Part shown: positions 40,101 through 52,100 of the stretch, in pieces
Numbering within the stretch: position 1 is the first letter of the stretch
How the letters are laid out: each line of letters begins with the position of its first letter
Source: Blastobasis lacticolella
Taxonomy: Eukaryota > Arthropoda > Insecta > Lepidoptera > Blastobasidae
Reading direction: 5' to 3'
Length of the DNA: 64,000 nucleotides
Assembly (NCBI GenBank): GCA_905147135.1
Contig: LR990051.1
Span: 253,001 to 317,000 of the forward strand
Notes under the pieces: generated by a model
What the model was told of the DNA's origin: nothing
The model's input: the letters and a program-made list of their open reading frames with translations, nothing else
The model's database searches: none
Position numbers and translations under genes: made by a program

Positions 40101-43100
40101 AGCAGTGATACAGTATAGGCTGACAAAAAGTCAATAATAATTACAGCGTCTCATCATCACCACCTTGGCTTTAATCCTATCGCCTCGAGTGATTTGCTAT
40201 TATTTTGACTTGTACGTGACCAATACCGCTAGTAAATTAGTGTTGCATGGCAATGGCAACGTCCAAGTCCATCATAATCACTGATAGACTCGGGGCTTTT
40301 GCCATAATCTCCGTTTGACAGACGGATTGTAGATCGCAGTGTTGAGGTACTATAGTTCGAGCCAGATGGATTGACAATAGCGGACGTTTACCTCTCGGTC
40401 TGAACTAATTGGTAAGGGGCAAAGCGACAGCTTTAACTCTTAAGAAACTCATATTCGTTACAATGTAACGAAATAGATAAGCTTTTATAGTTTTAATGTA
40501 TGTTTATCTGTAGTTGACCGAGAGATCAACGCACGCTATTGCCAATACATTCGGCACGATTGCTGGTCTGCCTCTTGAGCCTACTTTCCTTTTCCTGCTT
40601 AAGGTGCGTGATTCTGTGGATTTTTACGCACCGTATGACGCACCGCGCGACAAATATGTTCTCGCAACCACAGAAGACACTCTTTCCATGGTGCGTGGGT
40701 GCGGGCTGGTCCCGCCGTTTCCCTACCGTGGAAAACAGGCTTTAGGCATTAGTCGCCTTGGCCGACATGCGAAAGTCAAACGAAGGGTTTTCAAAAAATC
40801 TCCCTTTCTCAGCATTCAATAATTTACTTTATCTACTATTATGCAACTGTCATATAAAAGGGGGTATTAAAACATGAGTGTCTGTTTATCATACGAGGCG
40901 TAGCCGAGTATGATAATAGTTTGACACGAGTGTTTAATACCTAATTATATGCAGTTGCATACACTACTTTATCTACACTCATATTCTTATGTTAAAATAT
41001 CGAACCTATAATTTTCTCAACTTTGCTGGAAGCAAGCTGCGAGTCAGTTACGAGTCGAGGATGTCAAGCGGCGGGAAATTCACTTTACTACTTTCACATT
41101 TATCTATCTATTTGCTTAATATAAGAAAAAACATTCACAAACACAAATTACAACAATTACAAAAAATATTCTGTTTAGCGGGAAAATAATTACACAGAAT
41201 ATAAACAAGAAAATTTAAATTTTGAATTTGTCAAAGACATCTAGGTATTCAGCCTACATTTCGCCGTGTCCCGGTGCCCGACAAAAAATTAAAAAATATA
41301 AGTGTTGCATAATGATTAAAAAGTTATTTTACGATACAGCTGTAATGAAAATAGTATGGAAACATTACGCTATGAGTATAGATAAACTACTAATATCTAC
41401 ACTCATAGCGTAATGTTCCAATTACATATTCGAAAACAGTCGTTTAATGGTACACTTTATTCACGCCAGTCTTATATAATTTAAAAAAATTACTTTTCGA
41501 TACAGGCTTTCCCATACTATTTTCATTATAGCTGTATCGAAATAGTAGTTTATGTAACTGTCATATAAAATGGGGTATTAAAACATGAGTGTCTGTTTAT
41601 CATACGAGGCGTAGCCGAGTATGATAATAGTTTAACACGAGTGTTTTAATACCTAATTATATGCAGTTGCATACACTACTTTATCTACACTCATATTTTT
41701 ATGTTAAAATATCGTACCTATAATTTTCTCGACTTTGCTGGAAGTAAGCTGCGAGTCAGTTCTGTTGTATCTACGCGTCGAGGATATCAAGCGGCGGGAA
41801 ATTCACTTAATTACTTTCACATTTATCTATTTATTTGCTTCAAACAAGAAAAAACATTCACAAACACAAATTACAACAATTAGAAAAAATATTCTGTTTA
41901 GCGGGAAAATAATTACACAGAATATAAACAGGAAAATTTGAATTTTGAATTTGAATTTGTCAAAGACATTTAGGTATTCAGCCTACATTTCGCCGTGTCT
42001 CGGCGCCCGACAAAAATTTAAAAAATAAAAGTGTTGCATAATGATTAAAAAGTTATTTTACGTTACGGCTGTCATGAAATTAGTATGGGAAATGCTGTAT
42101 CGAAAAGTAATTTTTTAAAATTTTATAGACTGGCGTGAAAAAAGTGTATCCTTAAACAACTGTTTTCGAATATGAAATTGGAACATTACGCTATGAGTGT
42201 AGTAGATAAAATAACTTTATTTTATCTACACAATAATTTTTTTTTAATTCTCGTCGGGCGCCTGGACACGGTCAAATGTAGGCTGAATACCTAGATGTCT
42301 TTAACAAATTCAAATTCAAAATTTAAATTTTCCTGTTTATATTCTGTGTAATTATTTTCCCGCTAAACAAAATATTTTTTGTAATTGTTGTAATTTGTGT
42401 TTGTGAATGTTTTTTTTTATTTTAAGCAAATAAATAGATAAATGTGAAGTAGTAAAGTGAATTTCCCGCCGCTTGATATCCTCGACGCGTAGATACCTAC
42501 AACAGAACTGACTCGCAGCTTACTACCAGCAAAGTTGAGAAAATTATAGGTACGATATTTTAACATAAAAATACGAGTGTAGATAAAGTAGTGTATGCAA
42601 CTGCATATAATTAGGTATTAAAACACTCGTGTCAACCTATTATCATACTCGGCTACGCCTCGTATGATAAACAGACACTCATGTTTTAATACCCCCTTTT
42701 ATATGACAGTTGCATAAACTACTATTGTAATGATTATGCAACACTTTTATTTTTTAAATTTTTGTCAGGCGCCGGGACACGGCGAAATAAAGAATACCTA
42801 GATGTCTTTAACAAATACAAAATTTAAATTTTTTTGTTTATATTCTGTGTAATTATTTTCTTATCTAATTGTTGTAAGCTGTGTTTGTGAATGTTTTTTT
42901 CTGCAGACACTACACAGGCAAACAGACAGCCATGTTTGAATTCCCCTTTTATATGCCAGTTCCGTAAACTACTATAATATTTTTATGTGTTTTTGCAACA
43001 ATCAGGATATATCACGAAGCCGAACTGCGGGACTACCTACTCGTGCGCCCTGTTCTTCTCGACGCGGACGTTCTTCTCGTGCAGCCACGACTCCCTGCTG

Positions 43101-46100
43101 CCGACCACGCAGTACGAGGTACCTCGCGGAATGTACTACAGCACTAACTACTACAACTGACTACTCTACAATTAAAATATTAAATTCGGGTACTAAAGTA
43201 AATGTAAAGCACTCTGACTACTCTACAGTAAAAAGTTTCAATTCGGCGTTTTCAGGGCAGTTGCGACCCAAAAACTCAAACGCATTTTTGAAAATGCTAT
43301 CTGATGGTCAATTTTATGTCGTCGTAGAGCAAGAAGACCCAGACTTATCGACGTAGATAATTGTCTTACACTTAGTCTTACGACCTTTTAACGTAACTTT
43401 TAACTTTTTAATCAGTAAGTCATCTCTGCCATGTTCCCAAAAACAAACGGGCTATTGGTTGCAAGGTTGCATCATCCAACTCCATCACAAGACTATGAAT
43501 ACAATCTAGGTACAGAGTTAATTTACAAGCCCAAACTAAATACAGTTTTATTGTTCTTTAAAAGTTTATGCGAGTACTAACACCTATCTTGTAACACTGT
43601 TTGTGTAAGTATGCAGAACTTCAATTCAATCGAAAATGTGTCAAATACTGTGTATGGCATACCAAGGTCAACATTTGGAACACGATTATGCGTTTACGGC
43701 GGCCGGTGATGAGGAGATCGTGAGTGAGGTTTTTAGCAACAAATCATAGTTTTCTTGGCGTCAGCCCTGGTTGTGCCCTAGTCCTGGTAGTCACTCATTA
43801 CAAAATACGGGTGGTAGAGCAGTGGAGTGGAGCAGTATTAAACGAAAATATAACTTGAGGTAGAAGCAATTGTAACAGAAATTATTATTATGGCAAATGG
43901 TAGGTTCTAGGCACCTGTATCTTTGGTGCTTTTGGTGTGAAGGGTCCCCTTCCAATTGTTTGGCTTTTCGTAAATATCTCAAAAACGGTGCGTCCTACGG
44001 GAATCTAGTCTATTACTTAATAAAAATCTATAAAGTTATCTACAAATTTTGCTTCGCACGCTTTATCGAAATCCCAACTGTTTACGAGCCACACACTCTC
44101 AGTTGAGGCACTAGGCAAACCCATTTCTAAGGGAATTCTATGTTCTAAATGCCTTACACTATATGACGTACACAGTATTTGACTCGCACCCCGGGTTATC
44201 AATTCAATTGACTCTATTTTAATTCTATGTATTTTTGCGCATTGAAATCCAGATCATGCTCCTGGTAGTTTACCAGCTGATGTGTTGGGTACTATCCATG
44301 CTCTACGTCGGGCAGTTCTGCAGGATCATCAAGACCATGACGTCGAGATCATTTGACTTCTACTATATTTTGAGGGAGCTGCAGGTATTTCTATTAGAAT
44401 GCTAAGAATCATCATCGTCACTATCATCTCAGTCCCATGTCTAAAATAATTAACTGATCTCGAACTAGTTAAGAATTTTGAATAATTAGAAAAAAGTAGA
44501 TGAATGCCATCATCACATTCGTATCGTAGGAATCGGTAATGTTATGTTTTTATGAGCGACAGTTACCTACTGCTTCCCACCATGTGGTCTGACTGCTCAC
44601 GTAATTTTTAAGTACCTATCTACTCATGTTCTACGGGTTGACTGGTGAATAAAGCCTTAATGGCCTTAAGTCCGCCAATTGTACCCTGTGTGCAATAAAG
44701 AATTTTAAATTAAGTAAAATTTTGTCAGTGAATAGTAAAGAAGTTAAACAAATAAATGAAAGAGGCAGCACAGCGAGCTCAAAGTTTCTGCCTTTATAAT
44801 ATTAGGCAACCTACTAAATTGGCGATTTTTTAAGTAAAAAGTTAAAAGCAAGTAAAAAGTTGCTGAAATATTTTTAGTTGTCTATAACATATCAAAAATA
44901 ATACTTGATTTCGAAAATAGAGTATACTTAGATGCTGCTAAGATTCAGGTTCAGATTCAGATTCATTTATTGCCCAAAGTGAATACAAGTACTTACATTT
45001 ATATACCTACAGACAAAAATGTGCATTAATTTAGGGTTCGTCAATAATAATAAGCGATACAATATAATTAATTGAAACATAATAATAATATTATTATTCT
45101 GTACAAAAGTACCTATAGGCTCAAAATGTCATCTTAATAAATCAATAGATTGGAAAGGAAATTTAAGAATGTCATAATAATATGATAGAATTGTCAAAAT
45201 TCAAATACCACAATAAATTATAGTACAATAATAAAAAGTGTCGAAATAATAACCAAATGTTATGTAATAATATTAATTCAAATATAATATGATATTAATT
45301 CAATAAAATAATTCAAATGTCATAATAAATAATAGTAAAAAAACAAAAATATTCGAAATAATAACTAAATTATATGTAATAATATAATGTCAACTCGAAT
45401 GAAAAACGTCAATAACTTAATGGTAACTGTGTACAGAGTACAAAGGATTATCCAATAAAAGGGTTCTGAGCCGGCGCCTAAATGCTTCGTCAGACGGTTG
45501 ACTCTGCAAGTCTGCAGGCAGCTTGTTGTAGAATGTAGGACCAATAATACGTGGGTTGTTCTCCGCAAGTGCCATACGACGGGGTTGAACAACAAGTCTC
45601 TAAAATTTAATGAAAAATCTTTTCTTAAGTTTTTATGAGGGTTTTCAGTTGTCGTCATTTATGTTGTTTTCACCAGATGTAATTTTATGGAAAGGGTAGT
45701 TATTAAAATGAATCTGTATGCAACAATTAGCTTAATGTTGTCAGTTTAAACCTATAAACTTTCATTGTAATGCAATTTTCAAGAAATTAAAATATTTGCT
45801 AATTTCAAGAAATTGAAATATTTGCAATTGTCAAGAAATTTAAGTATGAAAATTCCAGTTTCCGTCATTTTCGCCATACAAAATGTCAATTTCATAGGTA
45901 GGGACCTAATATTTAATCATTGGAAATGTAACAGATACAAACCAAAGTTCAAAGTTATTGGAAGTGTGAAGATATCCATAATCTTTCAGTATCTTAATAA
46001 AAGCCCCCCCCCCCCCCCCCCCGTCTGGACCATAGTCCTGATCCAACAGGTACACTACATACTACACTACTACTAGGTATTGCTCTGGAAGTACTGGAAT

Positions 46101-49100
46101 GACTGCCATCTGACCTCCGTTACCCCGTTCATAGAGGAACCTGACCTGATTGGGTAATTGTCACACATTCAGTCGTCAGAACGTGCAGTTTTCCTCACGA
46201 TGTTCTCTCACCGTAACAGCATCGGTTAGTGTTCAACTAATGTACACAACTCACGAAATGGTAATTGGTACATTGCTGTCCTGGAGACCGATCTCGGTAC
46301 CTCTCGCTTACGAGTCGTACTCGCTAGCCATTAAACCACTGAGGCTTTCTGCGTCGTAATAAAAGTAATGAGCGAGCTTTGTAAAACTTACAGGAACCAT
46401 ATATATTACCAAACATCTGATTCAGTTCCAAAATAATGAGCAATGGAGTAATTTTTCGTTTTCTGTGACGGAGTTTGATTCAACAGCTCTCTAATCGACG
46501 TGGCATGTCTGGAGTAACTGTTTGGCATCTTCAGAACGTCGTCGGTGACATTGATTGTTCTATAGACACCGTCGTTTCTGATCATCTTGGCGTTAATGGC
46601 GTTAATATCCCGGTTATGCTCTCGCACACGAGGGCCTGGGGTCCGCCTTGACCATGATCTAGGGTTGGGCAGATCAGGCAAATACAGTGGAGCGACTACC
46701 ATCTGACCTCCGTGACCCTGTTACTAGGGAAACCTGACCGGATTAGATCATGGTTACATATTCAGTCGTCTGAATTTGCAGGTTTCATCACGATGTTTTC
46801 CCTCAACGAAAGAGCATCGTTGCATCGGTTAGTGTTCAACTGATGTACATAACTCAGAAAAGAGTCATTGGTACATGGCGGCAGTGGGATTCGAACCCGG
46901 TTCGCTTACGAGTCGGATACTGTTACTACTCGGCCACCGACGCTCAATATACCTACCATGGGCGGGATTATAAATCGTCTGGCTTTTGTAAGCAATCAAT
47001 CAATCAATCAATTAATTTTATTCAACATAGGTATCAAAAATACACTTATTGAACGTTAATACAATGTCCATACTTAACAATAATCATATAAACAATAAAT
47101 AAAAATTAATAGATAATGTCAAATTGATATATACGTCTAACATACAATGTTATAAATATAATTTATATAAATTAATTAAATGTCCAGAATGAATATTAAA
47201 ATGTCAAAACATTTTCCACAAATCAATTATATAATTTTAATTTAACCGAATGTCACTCCAAGCATTTTTATCTCCAACATAGTCATTTACGTTATAATAT
47301 GCTTTTTTACATAAAGTGGTCTTTACAACAGACTTAAATTTATTTATAGGCAGCTCGACTATGTCGTTAGGTATTTTATTATAATACTGAATACTGGCCC
47401 CTACAAATGAATTCAGAATTCTGCTTAGCCTAGTTTTTAAGTGTACTAATTTGTTTTTATTTCTAGTATTAATGTTATGTATGTCACAGTTCTTCTTGAA
47501 CATTTGTGTATTTTTTCTAACATATACAATATCTTCAATTCAATTCAATTCAAATAATTTTTATTCAATATAAATATTTTCAGAATACACTTATTGAAGG
47601 TCAGTAATAAACAACATAATCAATTATCAATAATAATTAATTGAAATTAAATACACATCACAAAATACAAAATTCATGTATGGATGGCTACCATGTGTGT
47701 AGTCATTAAAATGTAACTTACTTAATATAAAATTTAAAATACCAGTACAATTTCATTATGTGATTATAGCAACTGAATATTTCCAATAAACAAATTACAA
47801 AATTTGGCAAATCAGTTTCTTAAAAATTCATCAAAATACAAAAAATGCAATATAATATAATTAAATTATTTTAATAAAAATGTCACGTCATTAAAATAAA
47901 ATATCACAATAATCAAAATTAAAATTAAAATTAAAATAGCATATCAAATAAAATTAAAATGTCAAATTTAATTCAAATAAAATTAATAAAGTCAATTTTC
48001 AAACAAAATCATAAAACAATTACTTTTCCCAAGGTTTTTTATCCTCAAGATAATCCTGTATACTATAATATGCTTTTCTAATCAGTGACTGTTTTATATA
48101 TCCCACAAATGCATTGTCAGTCATATCCAACACGTATTCCGGTATTTTATTATAAAATCTAATACTATGCCCCACAAAAGATGTATTTACTTTTGTTAAT
48201 CTAGTTCTGGGAATTAGCAGTTTGTTTTTATTTCTTGTGTCTCGGTTATGAGTATCCTTCGCCTTTGTCAATGACGCAATGTGTTTACGAACATACATTA
48301 AATTTTCATAAATATACTGCCCAGGAAGAGTCAAAATACCTATCTCTTTAAAGATTTCTCTTAAAGATGTCATAGGACCTAATCTATATATAGATCGAAC
48401 TGCTCGCTTTTGTAAAACAAATATTTTGTTTATATCAGCTGCTCTACCCCACAACAGAATGCCGTAAGACATTATGCTGTGGAAATAGCTATAATATACC
48501 AGACGAGCTGTTGTAATGTCCGTTAGATTTCGTATTTTTCTTATTGCATAAATCGCAGAGCTGAGTTTGCCGGTTAATTTATCTATGTGTGGGCTCCATT
48601 GTAGCTTGCAGTCAACTTTTATACCCAAGAATACCGTCTCGTTGACTAAATCTAGCTTTTTGTTATTTAGGAATAGGTTTAATTCATTTTTAATTACGTT
48701 AGGCAGTGAAAATCTAATACATTTTGTCTTACTTGCATTTAAAAGAAGGTTGTTTACTGTAAACCAATTCAATATCATGTCCAAAGTATCATTTACATGT
48801 CCAAAATCATTAATTCTACGTTTCACATTGAATATGAGGGATGTATCGTCAGCAAATAGTACAATATTGGTAAATTTTTCTACCATATATGGTAGGTCAT
48901 TAATATAAATTAAAAATAAAAACGGTCCTAAGATCGACCCTTGAGGTACACCTATTTTAACAAATGTTCCATTTGACATAGTACCTTTAACATCTACTTT
49001 CTGAATTCTATTCTGCAAGTAAGACTTTAGCATTGCCAATGATTTATTTTTAACGCCGTAGTGACTTAGCTTCATCAACAACGTGGAGTGTTCAACACAG

Positions 49101-52100
49101 TCGAACGCCTTTGATAGGTCGCAAAATATGCCAATAGCATCCTCGGATTTCTCCCAGGAGTCAAATATATGCTTAACAAATTGAGATCCTGCATCAATCG
49201 TTGACTTTCCCCTGGTGAATCCGAATTGTTTGCTGTGGAACTGCCTCGTACTAATAAAGTGAGACAATAATTGATCACGCATGACTTTTTCAAAAATTTT
49301 ACTAAATACTGGAAGTATTGAAATTGGTCTAAAATTTGTAGGGCATTGACTGTCACCACCTTTATAGAGTGGCGTTACTCTACTTAGTTTCATAAGATCA
49401 GGAAATGATCCCTCGTCAATACATTTATTAAAAATTAACGCTAAATGATCAGCAATAAGGTGGATGAAGGACCTAACCACTTTAACTGACATACCCCATG
49501 CGTCTTCAGTCTTTTTTACATTCAGTGATTTAAAAGTTTTAAGTACCGTTTTAGCATCTATGTATTCAAAATTAAAAGCAGTTTCGCAACTTTTTACATT
49601 ACTTTCAAGTAATAACCTAGCTGATTCAGCAGATGAAGCCAACGTGCTTGTTATCGTTAGAGGAATATTAGTAAAGAATTCCTCAAATATCTGTGCTACT
49701 TTTGAATCATTTGTTACCTTCGTATCATTATATTTAATTTCATAATTTCTATCCCTCTGTTTAATGTTGTTACATTCCTTATTTATTATATCCCATGTAG
49801 TTTTTATTTTGTTTGAGGCATTCTCTAGCTTAGATTTTAAGTGCATAGATTTAGCCACTTTACATACTTTTTTAAACGTTTTGGAATAAATTCTAAGATG
49901 CTGAATAAAAGTATCAGTGGAATTATAAGATTTTTGTGTATAAAGGTCATATAGTGTATTTCTACTTAAACGTATACCTGGGGTTGCCCATTCACAAAAT
50001 CTTAATTTGTTCCCTGATTTTACTTTCTTTTGACTAAAGTTATTGTTATATTCATTTTCAACGGTTTCAAAGAATAATTTATATGTCAAGTCAGAATCAT
50101 TATCATTAAAATTTATTATGTCAAGCTTTTTAATTAAATTCGTTTTGAAATTTTCCATTTTCTTTTTAGTTACTGGTCTACATGTGATTTCACGTGATAA
50201 TGTGTTTATATTATCGTTTATTATTGCAATTTGACCAGTGTGATCAGAAGGTAGGCAATTTACTATTAGCTTCTCATCCACAGTACAATTGCAAAATATG
50301 TTGTCTATGCAAGTGGATGAAGTAGAAGTAATTCTGGTAGCTTCTTGAAAAAGACTACTCATATTAAAGGATTTAAATAAATTTATTATTTTAGCAGATC
50401 CAGTTGAATCATTCAATAGATTTATATTAAAATCTCCGCATACAATAAGTTTTTTGTTGCTATTAAATACCTTCATCAAGGCTTCTTCCATGATATTTTC
50501 AAAAATATCAAAGTCTGCCTGAGGAGGCCTATACACACAAATAATGACGTAGTTATCAAGCTCAACACAAGATAATTCTACGATTCGTTCTTTGGATAGT
50601 CGAACAATATCAGAGCGTTCATTAAATTTTATACTGTCCTTAATTATTATCAAGGAACCTCCTCGTACTGATGAAATTCTATTGAAACTGCTTCCTGTAT
50701 TATATCCCTTTATTTGGTAGGAAGTTTGATGTTCCCTCAACCAATGTTCATTAATGCACAAAATGCTTATATCATATTTCTCCAAAAACAATTCCAATAA
50801 TAATTCTTTGCCGGGTAAGCCCTGGATATTTTGATGGGCAATTTTGAAGTTATGCCTCTTACCCTCTGTCAATTTAGGCGGTTTAAATCCACCGGTAAAG
50901 AAGAAGGCCTATTATCAAAAGAAGTACATAACGTACCATTGTAATTTGTTATTTCAGTAGCATTAACATTAATGTCAATATTTAAAATATTATGAGCTAA
51001 TAACCTAGCAATATGTCTTTTCTCACTCAACGGTAACATGTAATTACTATAATAATCAAATTGTCCTATAAATCTATTCAAGTCAAAAAATGATATATTG
51101 TCTCTATGACTGGTCAATGTTGTTATTAAATTATTAAAATAACGAATTGTGTTGTTTTGCCTTACAGTGAATCGTCTCGAATATGGAAATGCACATATTA
51201 TTATCTTTCCTATAGTTTTAATTTGCATCAATGAGCCATAAAACTCGCTAATTTGCCCTTTATTTACATTTGAACTTTCACCTAAAACTACAATTAATGT
51301 GTCATTATTTTGATATTCCTGTTCCATGATCATGCGCGTTAAATAATCCAATGATATTCCCGGGTAACAATAATTTAAAACTTTATTTTTTGTATGCTTT
51401 CCGATTAGTGGACCTAACCCTCTTCCGAGCCTATCGGAAAATATAAATGTTCTACTACGCATTGCATCATTGTAAGGCAGCGAAGTGCGCACGTTAGTCG
51501 TTGGCGGCGCCACCGTCGGGGCAGACAAATTATTCGCAACGGTTGGCGTGTCCTCTCGCGAGCAGTTACAGGTGCAATATTGGTCTAAAAATAGTGAATT
51601 TAACTTCTCTTCGTTACATTTTAAATCAGTAATTAATTGGCTCATAGAATCTGAATATTCAGATATCAGTTTTTGAGATCTTTCGTACTCTAATGTGGTA
51701 TTTTTCAAATCTGTTTCCATTTCGTTCAACTTAAACTGTAAGTACAAAGTTTCATTTTTGTAATCGGCCTGGTTTTTACATATAATATCGCTACAATGCT
51801 GTAATTCAATATTTGCTTTGTGTAATGAACTTTTTAGTTTTCCATTACGTTTTAATATTATCTTTAAAGATGAGGTACTTTTAAATTATTTAATTTAATT
51901 TTTTTTCTTTGAACCATGTTTGCACCGACATTATTTGTAATAGTACTGTGTTTGTTAATCGATAGGTTATCACATAAAATTTTGGTATTTGTTGATTGCA
52001 GTTGAAGAAGCTCCAACTTGTACCGATCAATAGTACGGTGAGCTGCTTGCAAATCACGTTCCAGACAATTGATACGATCCAGGACGGCCGTGTGCTGATC

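Noticed and set aside
40514..40822. A possible small gene of 102 codons
   Set aside because: No similarity, promoter or splice context. It is in an intron of the channel gene, and length alone is not enough.
42985..43356. An Arg/Ser-rich 123-codon ORF
   Set aside because: It is a shadow frame of the pore exon K. The frame in phase with exons J and L gives a pore loop instead.
46406..46702. A host gene fragment on the minus strand ([20 protein letters not shown])
   Set aside because: It is partly inside a SINE and the rest matches nothing I recognise, so I cannot support a call.
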